NCBI GenBank assembly: GCA_026008535.1
Contig: BRKX01000007.1
Location: 3,371,001-3,435,000 of the forward strand
Reading direction: 5' to 3'
Source of the DNA: Perilla frutescens
Taxonomy: Eukaryota > Streptophyta > Magnoliopsida > Lamiales > Lamiaceae
Length of the DNA: 64,000 nt
Shown here: in pieces, positions 1-11,163 of the stretch
How the letters are laid out: each line of letters opens with the position of its first letter
How positions within the stretch are numbered: position 1 is the first letter of the stretch
The notes under the pieces: generated by a model
The model's database searches: none
What the model was told of the DNA's origin: nothing
What the model saw: only the letters and a program-made list of their open reading frames with translations
Made by a program: the position numbers and the translations under genes

Positions 1-299
1 CAATTATGATTTCTAATTAAGGGCATTTTCAATGCATGATCCAAGTTGGTTAGTTTTCTTTTTCTAATAATCATAAAATAATAATATTAGATTTTTTTGC
101 CTTCGCTCATAATTATATATCATTAGAATTCCATTTTGTAGATTAGAGATAGATCCACAACTTAGTATTAGTTTCTAAAAATATTAAATTATGACTGAGA
201 CTATTGAAAAAGACGTCCAAAACTTTCGGATCCATAAATTGTACATGTGGTTTGGTATTGGCCTCAAATTAATCTAATTAGGATTTAAGAAAAAAAAAG

Positions 300-548
300 G
301 GTCCAATTTAGGCCAGAATTTTATTTTCGGGATTAAATTGAGATATCGGGTATAGTTGTAGGACCAACTTAGACCTTTTTTTCTTAAATTAACGTCGTTA
401 GTGACGAACGTTAACGAAAATTAGTTCAGGGACTAACAGAGGGATTAACGTGATATATTTTAAAAGGTTGAGGGATCAATTTGGACCAAAATTTTATTTC
501 GGGACTAAACTGAAATTTCAAATATAGTTGTGGAATCAAATTGAATCT
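300..548. repeat. Degenerate direct repeat, two units about 180 bp apart
   Basis: Two related segments (about 300-373 and 480-548) share the order 'aattttattt-cggga-taaa-tga-at-tatagttgt-g'. They flank a spacer with acgtcgttagtgacgaacgtt, which is partly self-complementary. The layout resembles the degenerate ends of a Mutator-like or other TIR element, but no clear TSD was found. Confidence 0.35.
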
Positions 549-839
549 TATCCCAATAAAAAAATTATAGGAACATGAGAAATTGTATTTTCAAATTAGA
601 ACCTACTAAAAAAAATTATACATGGCCACATCAAAACTAAACATAAAAGTGTAGGGTGCTAAAATTAAACATCAAAACTAAATTTTTATTGATTTTTATA
701 TATTATTTTGTTTTGGATTCATATTAAATCCAAAATTAAATAAAATATTTAAATAATAAAGATATTATTATATGATAAAAATCAAGTTTCTTTGACAACA
801 AAAATAAATATTTTTGAAGAGATATATATCAATATTCAA

Positions 840-1340
840 GAGCTAATGAGATCGCATCACGTCAACCCTAGATACTCTTATCTAAAGCTATAAATAGGGG
901 GTCAATATATCAATTGAAAATCACCAGAAGTCATAATTGAAGAGCTCTAGAAGTTAGAGAAAATTTCTTTACGAAGTTATCTCTAGCATTCAAGGTGTCC
1001 ACTGAGATTCAAGTTGTTCTTCATAGGTATTATCTCGAATTCAGTGTACAATCTCAAATCAAGGTTCTCAACCTTTCAGACAGCATTATAAAGTTTCAAT
1101 ATCTCAAATCTAACATTCAATCCGGAATGAAGGTCATCGGTCCCTGGGTAACGTTATCAAAGTTCAAACAACAAGTCCAACAAGATCAAAGAGACAAATT
1201 TACTCTTTTGAAAAGAAGAATCAGATGAATAATATAGATTGGATCCATACAATACGTTTTGATCTGAAACTCATTTTATTCGTACACATTTTGTGTTTTA
1301 TCAAATTAAATACAAATTTTTGTATTACATTAATGCATAA
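840..1340 (+). promoter_or_regulatory. Possible solo LTR or promoter relic with TATA box
   Basis: A good plant TATA box (ctataaataggggg, 889-902) precedes a leader-like stretch with no long conserved ORF (the 77-codon ORF at 995-1228 has no recognisable motif). The arrangement of TATA, short GC-richer leader and AT-rich tail looks like U3-R-U5 of a degraded retroelement. No matching second LTR, PBS or TSD was found. Confidence 0.25.
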
Positions 1341-2204
1341 TTAACTTTGTTCTCTTGGTCTTGTCAGGGTGGTTGCAGTCCAGAACCCAGAAATCTCAAT
1401 TTCTTCATTCACACGTCAGTGCCACGTCAAAAGTTAACCCCCACCAACTTCTAATACAATTTTTCCACAATGCAAAAGTCAAAAGTAACTTCTAAGAGGG
1501 TCACACTTATACACATCATATATATATATATATATTGATTTTATTTACAATATTCGCTTATTATATAATTAATTGAATTTGATGGCGTATTTAATTTAAT
1601 TTTTCGATATTAAAAAATTTAATTAAAAAGTTAAAAATTATAACATTAAATAATAAATGGAAAATATTATTCAAAATGTGTTACAACAACAACAACAACA
1701 ATTCGGGCTCATCTCCTTCTTCCAGTATCTCATTCCTCACAAAATCACGAATTATTTGTTTTTTGGTAGACATTTTGATGACAAAAGAGAATTTTTGTAG
1801 AATGAATTTAGCTAAAGTTAGAGTGGAGAGTTGATTGAGAATGAAAAGAACAGAAAATGAACTTGAATTTATGAATGAAATAATTATTGTAGCTAACGAC
1901 TACTTGGCAATAGCTATTTCTGTATGTCAACATCTCTGCCGACATCAGAAAGTAAAGATAGTATTTTTAATAACAATTGAAAAGTATTATTCAAAATAAA
2001 TGATGCACACATTAATATAACATTACAAAAATACAATGATATAAAAGAATTACAACCTAAATCAACATTTTAAAATGAAACGCACAATCTAGATTAAGCC
2101 ACACCTAATTTTGATGAAGTTCAATTTATAGGAAATTTTTAAAAATAGCCGTTGGCATTTTTAATTAAAAAAAAAAAATTAGCCGTTGGCAATATATATT
2201 ATAG

Positions 2205-2314
2205 TAACAGTAATATATATACATGCACATATAGTAGTGTTTAATTTGTGATACATATATATATTTGGACGTTAAATATATACACACACATATATAGTGT
2301 GAATATGTGATATG

Positions 2315-2349
<35 letters not shown>

Positions 2350-2352
2350 TTG
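2205..2352. repeat. AT/GT-rich microsatellite tract
   Basis: Long interrupted runs of TA and TATACACACA repeats. Similar TA tracts occur at 3390-3408, 4718-4747, 7047-7069, 17557-17590 and 20054-20075. Confidence 0.7.
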
Positions 2353-2990
2353 GTTGTTACCTCCAAAAATACAAAAAGTGAAAAAAGTAAAAAAATGAAT
2401 AACTTTTGTTGTGGCCCCCACCAACTATACATTTTGGCAGAAAATTGTACATTTTTCACTGTTAGAAATTGGGTTCCAAACAAGGAACCCCATTTCCTAA
2501 AAGCTTGCCATCATGACTTCCACACTGCATACCTTCTAGGTTTCAGATACTTGAAACTCACCCAAAAAATTCCACTGCGGCTACCCTCACTGTCTCGTTT
2601 CACATCGTTCCCATGCAAAGATTAGTCAACGAGTCATACATCACATTGTGGTGCCCAGCTAATTAATTAACGTGTGAAACTGCAGCTCCCTATCAATGTG
2701 CAACATGCACCAAACAAACAAAAAACTACCATCATGTCTGGTCAATTTAAGTGCCAATTATGATTTCTAAGGACATTTTCAATGCATGGTTACGAATCTC
2801 GCGTTACATAAATTTGTACTTTATTATTTTTAAAAATTTGTATCATTAAAAATATATACCCTAATTCGGATCAATAACCCTTAATTGAAATGTATTAAAC
2901 ATTAATTGAGATATACTACACTACTCATATAAGCGAAATAGCAATAATGATACTTTTGAGGTTGCGCGTGATACATTTTAATATTTTCAG

Positions 2991-4713
2991 GAATTGGTGA
3001 AGGTGTTGATGGCTCGAGTAGTGATTCCATGAAGATTATCATCATTATTGTTTCATCGATTGTTGTGTTCGTAGCAGTAGCTGCTGCTGTTGGAATCTTG
3101 GCGATTAAAATAATCTTCCGGAAGAGAACGGAAGATCCTATGAGTATAATAACTTCTTTTTACTTCTTTTGATTATATAAATTTATTGCATGCCATGATT
3201 AATGAGTCAATTAATTAAATAGAAGAATATGAGGACGACGAGGAGATAAGCACGGCTGATTCCATACAATACGATTTTGACAAAATTAGATCTGCAACAA
3301 ATGATTTCTCTGATGCTAACAAGCTGGGACAAGGTGGATTTGGGGCTGTTTACAAGGTTAGATGATTATTCATTGATGATAAGCTATATATATATATATA
3401 TATATATTGTTGATGATTTCTCTAGAAAGATTTGAGTTTTTCTTATAAAATATAAATCTGAGGTGTTTGAAAATTCAAAACCTGAAAATCTTTAATTGAA
3501 AACCAAGCGAGAAGATAAAGATCTTAAGAACTCATAATGGCCTGGAATTTTGTAATACCCAAATAGATACTTTGTATGACCAATCTAGTATTAAAAGGCA
3601 TATTCAACAAAATGGGGCTGCTAAGAGAATGAATAGGACCCTACTAGACAGAGTGATTGAGGAGTATGAGGGTCTTGTCTGGTTTGTCTAAGAAATTTTG
3701 GGATGAGGCTCTTATGACTATTGCATACATAATCAATAGGTCTCCTTCTGTTCCTTTAAAAGACCAGTGTTCTGAATCTGTTTTTATTGGAAAACCTGTT
3801 TATTTATCTCATTTGAGAGTGTTTGGGTGTGCTACATTCATGCATCAAAAGGGTGATAAACTTGAACCAAGGCCAAGAAAATGTGTTTTTCTTGGTTATC
3901 TTGAAGGTGTAAAGGGCTATAGATTGAGGGTAAAAGATGAACTTGATTTATAAAACTGCTATCAGTAGAGATGTGATTTTTAATGAATCTGATTTAGTGG
4001 ATTGCATGTATGATGATAAGTGATCGAATTCGACGTTTTGTGATTGATTGATCTGATTCTCTATAGGGAAAACTTGAAAACGGGCGAGAAATAGCAGTGA
4101 AAAGGCTATCTAGGGATTCAGGGCAAGGTGATCAGGAATTCAAAAACGAAGTGTTGTTCGTGGCTAGGCTTTAGCATCGGAATCTGGTTAGGCTATTGGG
4201 CTTCTCCATACAAGGACCTGAAAGGTTTCTTGTATATGAGTTCGTTCACAATGGAAGCTTAGACCACTTTATATTTGGTATATGTTATATATGCTAGCTA
4301 GCTAGCTCATAATTAATAATTAAGCTAGCAATTTATAAAATTCTTTTGATTCTTGCATTGATATGTTTGGTTTTTGAGTTGCAGATCGGGCCAGAGCTGT
4401 GCATCTGGATTGGGAAAGTCGTTACAAAATCATAGGGGGTGTTGCTAGAGGAGTTCTTTATCTGCATGAAGATTCCAGACTACGGATTATTCATCGTGAT
4501 CTCAAAGCTAGCAATGTCCTTCTTAATGAAGAGATGAATCCCAAGATTTCAGATTTTAGTCTTGCAAAGTTAGTCGAGCCTGACGCAACACAAGAGAGTA
4601 CTACCAGGATAGTTGGAACCTAGTAAGTTCGATACATCCATCCATTTATTTCTTTTAATTAGTTTTCGTAGCATGACATTTCGGGGCCCATGGCAAAGCA
4701 AAAAAAGAGGGAC

Positions 4714-4749
<36 letters not shown>

Positions 4750-5961
4750 CGAGCATTTTGAAAAAAAAAATCAGTGTTATTTTCATCCTAAATTTTAAAA
4801 AGTGTAATCAATACTTACAAAAATAGAATAAAAGATACAAGTATTGAATAATTATCAAAATTATTTAGATCCTAGACTTTTTTTAGAAGCAAAATTATCA
4901 ATAAGTTCATCAAAATCATTTTTTTCCCAATATCTAATTTTTGAAAAAAAAAAATCTAATTTTCACTCATCCTATAAAATATGAGATAAAAGGACAGTAT
5001 ATTATTTTAAATATGATACAAAATATTTTGTTGTTATCTGTCTATATTTATTGATGATATGCGAAAAATGAAAATTGTTAAACTTGGATAGTAATGTCTC
5101 GAAAAATAAATAGATTGATGATACATGTATTTTTTATCAGACCTTGTATTAAATATTTTAAAAATTATTTTTAAAATATAATATTAAAATAAAAATAAAA
5201 AAATGAGGCCCATGGGCGGTGGCCCACTTGGCCACCCCTATGGGCCAACCCTGTTCATAGCTAGGCTGGTATTATTTCAATCTCGTATTTCATTTTAAGC
5301 GATCTCCTTGGTATACTGCAGTGGATACATGGCCCCAGAATATGCATATCATGGCCATTTCTCCATCAAGTCAGATGTATATAGCTTTGGTGTATTGGTC
5401 CTCCAAATTATAAGCGGCCAGAAAATGATATCTATCCAAGACGGAAATAATTCATGGGATCTCCTGAGTTATGTAAGTGTAAATTAGATTAAATGTCAAC
5501 AAATTAAGTGATACTTGGACTAATTATATCATCGCATATATATATATTCTGCTGGATCTAGTCTGTTGTTGTGACATTAATTTTGTTGAATATTTGGAAG
5601 TTGAATTGAACAAATTGTACTGTTTTGGGTGCAGGCATGGAAAAGTTGGGGGGAAGGGTCAGGTGCCAATATCATAGATCCTATTTTGATGGCTAATGGT
5701 GGCGGTTCACTACATGACATGGTGAGATGCATTCACATCGGTTTGTTGTGTGTTCAAGAAAATCCAGATGATAGACCGGCGATGGCTTCAGTTGTTACAA
5801 TGCTAAATAGTGTCTCTATAACTCTACCACGCCCTACACGACCAGGGTTTTACAGCATGTCTAGTGGCTTCTCACAAGTCATCCCGCTCTCGAATCAGAG
5901 CAGATCATCTGTTCAATTTTCCGGCAATGACTCCGACATCACCCAAATGCATCCACGATGA
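2991..5961 (+). pseudogene. Cysteine-rich receptor-like kinase (CRK) pseudogene, 5'-truncated
   Basis: Six kinase-side exons can be followed with intact GT/AG sites and matching phases: 2991-3143, 3223-3356, 4067-4277, 4385-4622, 5322-5472 and 5635-5961. They encode a transmembrane segment (KIIIIIVSSIVVFVAVAAAV), the glycine loop GQGGFGAVYK, the VAIK-type lysine (EIAVKRL), HRDLKASN, GTYGYMAPEY, SDVYSFG and the C-lobe ending DRPAMASVV. This is the CRK/DUF26 kinase layout, normally a plasma-membrane receptor in immune and redox signalling. Three defects argue against function. The ectodomain and signal-peptide exons are missing. TAG at 4172-4174 replaces the Gln of the usual LQHRNLV motif. The metal-binding DFG is DFS (about 4554). 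A Copia integrase fragment sits in the second intron. Confidence 0.85.
3540..4022 (+). mobile_element. Copia integrase C-terminal fragment in a CRK intron
   Basis: Broken reading frames encode the end of a Copia integrase core and its C-terminal region: QQNGAAKRMNRTLLD (frame shifted near 3657), FWDEALMTIAYIINRSPS, RVFGCATF, KCVFLGYLEGVKGYRL and ISRDVIFNESD. The main open stretch is 3657-3953. No LTR, RT or gag accompanies it, so it is a truncated insertion or captured fragment in the same orientation as the kinase gene. The following CRK exon begins at 4067 with its acceptor intact. Confidence 0.8.
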
Positions 5962-6235
5962 TGTTTATATGAAATTTATGTGTTACTGATTCATTCATTT
6001 ACATTTACAAGCCTTTATTTTCTTTTTCTTTTTTTTTCTTTTATCAGCACATATTATTTTAGGGGGTGCTTAATTAATTGATGTTGCTTGTAACATCATA
6101 TGTTTAAATTGTTGCAGACACATAGAGCCTGTTGTTTTGTTGCAAAATTATGATGAAATGTTGATGTTGCTTGCAGAAGAAGTAGACAAAAATTTCCATG
6201 CACCATATGCAAATAAAACTTATTTGAGACAAATA

Positions 6236-6422
6236 GGGTTAAAACGCGGATCAACCCGCTTTTACTTGGGTCAACTCGTAAAAAAAATGAGCAAAATCAG
6301 TATCAACTGCAATACTAAAAGAATTACTCAAAATTTGAAAAGTATCATCTGCATCATTAAAAAGTAAGGCGTGTGGTAGTTATTTTATACTAGTTTATTT
6401 AGTTCAAATTGTGATTTTTTCT
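6236..6422 (+). repeat. Dispersed repeat, copy 1
   Basis: This segment matches 28509-28685 along its length. Shared blocks are the gggtcaac/gcgggtcaaccc words, aaaagta-catct-catc, attaaaaagtaagg and tagtttatttagttcaaa. The copies are about 22 kb apart in the same orientation. Neither encodes a recognisable product, so this is probably a small transposon or retroelement tail. Confidence 0.6.
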
Positions 6423-6439
6423 ATTCCAATTAATGTTTA

Positions 6440-6720
6440 GAGTTTAGGATTTCATGGTTTATTTTTGTTCATGGTTTTTAGGGGTTTATTTTCTGTTTTT
6501 TAGGAATTTATTTTATATTTTTTAGGGTTTTCTTGAGCCGGGGGAGGGGTAGGACGTTATTTTGTGTTTTTTAGGGGTTTTTTTTAGGGGATTTGGGGTT
6601 TATTTTGTGTCTTTGAGGGTTTATTAATTCCATTTTAGGATATAAATTAATATTTATTTCAAATAAATTAAATCAATTTATTTTAATTTTAGGGTTTACT
6701 AATTTTATTTTAAAGTATAA
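6440..6720. repeat. Degenerate tandem tract, unit about 30 bp
   Basis: The phrase 'ttttttaggggtttattttgtgt' recurs with variation at least six times. It is low-complexity and has no coding potential. Confidence 0.5.
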
Positions 6721-7038
6721 AAAAAATTTAGGGAACAGAATAGAAGAAAAAAAAAACAGAAAATCGAATAAAAAAATAAAAAAATGTAAAAAATCATCTA
6801 GAAAAGGAAAAAAAGAAAAAAGAAACTCACAGCCCATGCACCTGCCGCAAATAGTTTTAAATAAACTTGTGCATGGAAGTTATGCTCAAAGAAATATATA
6901 TATTAAGACCACTAGGAATTAATATTTCAAAGAATATTTCTCAGACGGCTACTTCTTATTTACATGCATGCATGATTGGGATTTATCATTTATATAGAGC
7001 TAAATCATAATAGAAATTAAACACGATATATAAATCTC

Positions 7039-7069
<31 letters not shown>

Positions 7070-7070
7070 T

Positions 7071-7322
7071 GTTAGAATTTGTTGCCAAAAATACTGAAAA
7101 CAGAACACAGATTTGTAATGTTAAACTCAATATTTCACATAGTTTTTTTCACTATCTTAACAAAAATGCAGTGATCAAAACACACGCGTATACGACACAA
7201 AATAATTTTTAAATCGCACACATTAGATATGTGATTGCCACAGAGCGAAATTAAGCTTTTACACTCACAAACAAAATAGTTGACAATGTCAGAACCAATG
7301 TTCACGACACTGTACATCCCTA
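7071..7322. mobile_element. Truncated LTR fragment, same family as the solo LTR at 12602-15198
   Basis: The segment begins TGTTAGAATTTGTTGCC and matches the reverse complement of the right end of the solo LTR at 12602-15198. Shared blocks include aacacaga/agacacaa, aatgttaaactcaat, cactatcttaacaaa, atgtgattgccacag and gcgaaatta. Homology fades near 7310, next to the SINE. It is inverted relative to the 12.6-kb copy. Confidence 0.6.
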
Positions 7323-7339
7323 GATCTCATAATTTTCTT

Positions 7340-7445
7340 CTTTTTTTTACTCACACACCCGACCTGTGATATTGAGGATATTCGAATCCGTGACCTTCGA
7401 TTTCCAAACAACCTCACTTCACCACTAAGTCATCCCCACCGAGAC
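7340..7445 (-). mobile_element. tRNA-derived SINE with perfect 17-bp TSD
   Basis: On the minus strand a tRNA-like head carries an A-box-like GACTTAGTGGTGAAG and a B-box-like GGATTCGAATATCC, the spacing expected of an internal RNA polymerase III promoter. About 30 bp of non-tRNA sequence and an A-rich tail (plus-strand ttttttttac, 7341-7350) follow. The element is bracketed by identical direct repeats gatctcataattttctt at 7323-7339 and 7446-7462. It is only about 106 bp long, short for a plant SINE. It moves by copying through RNA with LINE-supplied enzymes. Confidence 0.75.
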
Positions 7446-7462
7446 GATCTCATAATTTTCTT

Positions 7463-8096
7463 TAATACGGAACTTGTAGCCCACAAGCATTTGATTTTAA
7501 GACAATAAAATATTTCTCACCCCAACATGTATTTATTGTGTACAACATCCCCTCCAACCTCCAACTTTACATTTGCATCTTCTTTGCCAATTAAGTCTCA
7601 ACCAATGATAGAGAAAAAAGGTTGGATTGTATGTGGAGCAAAATAATGGATACATTTTTCTTTCTTTATCGTGATTGCTTACGAAATTGTAAAATCATGA
7701 AAGAAGGAATAGAAGAGAATTGAATCTTTGCGCTTGGGAGTGTAGCAAGTAGCAACTAGGCAAAGAATATTTCAATGTCAACATGACTCTCTTTAAAAAG
7801 AAAAACATTGACAGTGCATATTAATCAATCAACGGTGAGGTGTGTTTTATTTAAAATGATGGGGTTATACAATAATTTATTCAAGAAAAAAAAATGTACA
7901 GAGGCTACAAGAGAAAAATATAATAATTACAAATATTTTTATTTAAATTAATCTTAGAGGCTATAAAGCAAAAATTGAGAATTGTATTTTACCAAAAAAA
8001 TATAATTTGATAACCCGATAGAACTAACTTTAAACTGAGAAGAGAAGCTCTAAATGCTATTTTTAGAGCAAAAGTTGAAGAATATGTGCTCCAATA
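7463..8096. other. Intergenic DNA, nothing recognised
   Basis: AT-rich sequence without an ORF, motif or repeat that I can name. Confidence 0.5.
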
Positions 8097-8551
8097 TAGG
8101 GTTGTAAACAAATCAAATAATTTTGGTTCGGTTCGATATTCGATTCGATTTTTTTATATTTGAATTCGGAAATTTGTGATTCGAATGCAAATACAAATAT
8201 TTTTTCTGATTCGATTAGTTATCAAATTCAAACTCAAAATCATGATATTCGATTTGATGTTCGAAAATATTTGATTCGATTTATATTTATATATTTATAT
8301 AATGGATTCTGATATATAATAATATAAATATCCAATAAAGATGACTTAATACAATATATATATATATACACATATAAACTAAATTAAGAAACAAAATTAA
8401 ACAAAAATAATCTCAATACCTAAAAACAATCGAATCGAATCGAATATTTGCGAATATCTTATCGAATCGAATACGAATAAAAAAAAAATTCAAAGTCGAA
8501 TCGAATCGAATACATAGATATTCGCTCCGATTCGATTTGTTTACAACCCTA
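8097..8551. mobile_element. hAT-like MITE with 8-bp TSD
   Basis: The 455-bp element starts TAGGGTTGTAAACAAATC and ends GATTTGTTTACAACCCTA, a near-perfect terminal inverted repeat. Inside, runs of ttcgatt/aatcgaa continue the inverted symmetry. The flanks are ctccaata (8089-8096) and ctccaaca (8552-8559), an 8-bp TSD with one mismatch, the size made by hAT transposases. It has no coding capacity. Confidence 0.85.
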
Positions 8552-9117
8552 CTCCAACAGCAGCTTCATACGCGACTGGAAAATAAGAGAGCGCTACCGT
8601 GCTGTTGTATTTCTCGAGCAGCAATGTAGCAGTGTTGTATCACTATTCGTTTAATTTTTTTCTTCTTTTTTTATCTTATCATTTAATTTATTTATTTCTT
8701 TAAAATATTGAAATAAAAAATTATATATCAAATTAAAATGACATCAAATAAAAAGGATCATGTTTTTTTAATGTTAAAATTAAAATGACATTCAATAAAA
8801 TTACATAATAAAACTACTAAACATAAAATTGTTTCTATGTTGTATTATTATTTAGTTTCAAAAATTTTAATAGTTATTTTTTTGGAAAATTTTAGATTAA
8901 AATAAATATATAAAAAAGGAATATTATGAAATATTCATTTTTAGAGTAGAATTTAGAGCATACTATTGGACATGAAGTAAATATTTTGTTGTATAACAGA
9001 GTTGGAACGGCTGTAAAATGAAACAAAAGGTTGGAGATGGTTTTAAGCCGGATCAACGTCCCTAATTACAAATTTAAATTGGGCTTTTATTTTTAAAATT
9101 TTTAATATTATGTAAAA
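8552..9117. other. Intergenic DNA upstream of the F-box gene
   Basis: AT-rich, with no gene seen. The only sequence shared with the second F-box copy begins near 9118. Confidence 0.5.
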
Positions 9118-10068
9118 CCATTTTTAATCATTTTGGAAAATTGATTCCACTTTAAATTTATTTTTCCTCGTTTGTGTTCCCTAATCTCACTCTTCTTAAA
9201 GCACAGTGACGGCGGAACACCTCCGCCACTCCGCCGCGCCGCCGCCGTCGTTACCTTAGGAGTGATCGCCCATCACGCACGACTCAAGTGCTCTCTTGTT
9301 ATTTATGCAAGTTTTCACAGAAAGAGCAGGTAAAAAGAAACTTCACTATACATTCACAAATTTGAATATTTTTTTCCCATTTTCCCTATCAAATGAACTT
9401 GTATTGCTCATATTATTTAGCATTTCGCTTTATTTCTTGTTGCTGGAGAAAAAATTGTACCAATTTGTAGCATAATTTGCATCTGAATATAACGGATTAG
9501 GGTTTAGGCCTAAAATTCGTTAGGTGTTCAATTGGGTTAGCTTGTGAACATGATTTAATATAAAACTTGAGGTTAGATTATTACACATGGAACTCTGTTG
9601 AATTGTCAAAATACGAAGGTTAGGATCTCAATAATGTTATCTGTTTTCTTTGATAAGGGAGGTACATGATCTGTTACCATTTTATAGCAGAGCATAAATT
9701 TCTGTGTCATTACCCAGAAAAAAAAATAAAAAAAATGAAGCAAGATTTCTTCAGACAAATCATCATAAGTACCCTTAAAGACTTTGTTTCTCCCTTCTTT
9801 AGCAATCAATTTCTGGTCCAGCAGTAGAAAGTATACATGAATCGATATATTAGTTGATCGTTAATCAGTGCATTATTAATGTGATTGGTTGTATGAAACT
9901 CATAACATCTGATGACCTTTTTCCTTCCATGAACAGATACAAACGGTGTGTTTAGTCAAAAGGCTTGTTCAAATCTTACACTTGAAGTCTCAAGTTTATG
10001 TATATATATTGTCCATCACACAGAGCAATCACCACTCCTCGAAGAAGCCCTCCAAATCTTTTCCAAGA
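9118..10068 (+). promoter_or_regulatory. F-box gene promoter, 5' leader and probable leader intron
   Basis: This region is conserved in the partial copy at 18362-20299. A GC-rich leader (about 9205-9330, GCCGCCGCC runs) ends at a good donor, agcag/GTAAAA (9331). A good acceptor, ccatgaacag, lies at 9927-9936, so an intron of about 606 bp in the 5' UTR is likely. The intron contains an ATG at 9735 that opens MKQDFF, the same six residues as the true start, and then reads to a stop after about 30 codons. Splicing would remove it. Other F-box genes with leader introns exist; this model is inferred. Confidence 0.5.
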
Positions 10069-11163
10069 ATGAAGCAAGATTTCTTCACATATCTGCCATC
10101 AGAAATCATCATTGATATCCTCTCAAGACTCCCTGTCCGAACCATTGCGAGTAGCAAGTGTGTTTGCAAACCATGGCTCCATCTGCTTGAAACTGATGAA
10201 TTTATCAATTCCCATCTGGATAAATCAGTCCCCATGCTGGCTTACTGGATAGATGGGACTGGCGCAATTTTTGAATTTGAAGACGGACTCGATCTTAAGC
10301 ACCATGATCTTCACTACAATTCACTCATTCAATTTGATTTCCCTCACGATGCAATGATACGTGGTTCTGCTAATGGCTTGCTTCTTCTACACGAGCGTGG
10401 CTGCACCAGAGACTCTGATGCTGCTCTTTATGTTTGTAATCCAATCACTCGTGACTATATTGATCTTCATTACCCTAAAGGATTCCAAATTTCGTATCCA
10501 CAAGTTGTCACTTTTGGATTTGGGGTGAGTAAAATAACTGGCCAATATAAGGTTGTCCGGATTTTCATTGATTCTATCAATGCTAAATATGAGTGTCATG
10601 TTCACACTCTTGGAACGGAGTCATGGAGAAGCATTGAACCCGGTGCTCCATTCACGCACGAAACTCCTTCCTTTGGTGCACTTCTTAATGGAAATCTCCA
10701 CTGGATAGTATCAGATTCAAATGGTACCACATGGATTTCGGTCTTTGATCTTGAAACAGAACACTTCAGCGCGTTTTCTACTCCTCCTTTAGGAGGTAGT
10801 GAGATTCTCGTGGGCTTGTCTGCGTTGGGGGATCACCTTTGTTTCTGTGACAACACACATGGAGATAAATTTGTTGTATGGTTGATGAAGGAATATGGAG
10901 TCGATAAATCTTGGACCAAAGAATATGTCATTGGCAAAGATCCTGAATTTGATGGTTTCCACTATAATCAAGTTTCCCCTATCAAAGTTTTCAGAGATGG
11001 TGACATGTTGATGTATTATGATGACTACTTTCTCTTCTACTACTCCAGCAAGGCTAATACTACTAAACAAAGTGATATCATTGATTCCCATGATATCAGC
11101 GCAATACTTCTCACCCCAAGCTTTCTCTCTCTCAAAAGTTTGGGAATGGAGAATGTCATCTGA
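10069..11163 (+). CDS. F-box protein with F-box-associated (FBA) domain
   Basis: A single-exon ORF of 364 residues. Residues 5-48 form the F-box (YLPSEIIIDILSRLPVRTI, then SKCVCKPW), which binds SKP1/ASK in SCF ubiquitin ligases. The rest is a plant FBA substrate-recognition region with SANGLLLLHE, YVCNPITRDYIDL, TFGFGVSKITGQYKVVRIF and LLNGNLHWIVSDSNG. It resembles the CPR1/At3g06240-like group, but the substrate cannot be told. The start at 10069 is chosen because the F-box follows at once; the same frame opens at 9946, but that stretch has no conserved features and follows the predicted leader-intron acceptor. No defects were seen. A partial paralog of its 5' region lies 9 kb downstream. 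Confidence 0.9.
   Translation: MKQDFFTYLPSEIIIDILSRLPVRTIASSKCVCKPWLHLLETDEFINSHLDKSVPMLAYWIDGTGAIFEFEDGLDLKHHDLHYNSLIQFDFPHDAMIRGSANGLLLLHERGCTRDSDAALYVCNPITRDYIDLHYPKGFQISYPQVVTFGFGVSKITGQYKVVRIFIDSINAKYECHVHTLGTESWRSIEPGAPFTHETPSFGALLNGNLHWIVSDSNGTTWISVFDLETEHFSAFSTPPLGGSEILVGLSALGDHLCFCDNTHGDKFVVWLMKEYGVDKSWTKEYVIGKDPEFDGFHYNQVSPIKVFRDGDMLMYYDDYFLFYYSSKANTTKQSDIIDSHDISAILLTPSFLSLKSLGMENVI

Larger units (their letters stand above)
1..2990. other. AT-rich intergenic DNA upstream of the CRK pseudogene
   Basis: No convincing gene is visible here. The stretch holds a degenerate direct repeat (300-548), a TATA-bearing LTR-like relic (about 840-1340), a short CAA run near 1685 and long AT microsatellites (1519-1534, 2205-2352). 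The first 40 bases of the window reappear, slightly changed, at 2754-2791 (both read caattatgatttcta and cattttcaatgcatg), so about 2.75 kb lies between two copies of one sequence. None of the extracellular DUF26 exons expected upstream of a CRK kinase were recognised here. Confidence 0.6.
5962..7070. other. AT-rich intergenic DNA after the CRK pseudogene
   Basis: No gene recognised. It contains a dispersed repeat (6236-6422, related to 28509-28685), a T/G-rich degenerate tandem tract (about 6440-6720) and a TA microsatellite (7047-7069). Confidence 0.6.

Noticed and set aside
889..1228. TATA box followed by a 77-codon ORF as a small gene
   Set aside because: No conserved product; the setting fits an LTR or pararetrovirus-like leader better, and even that is weak.
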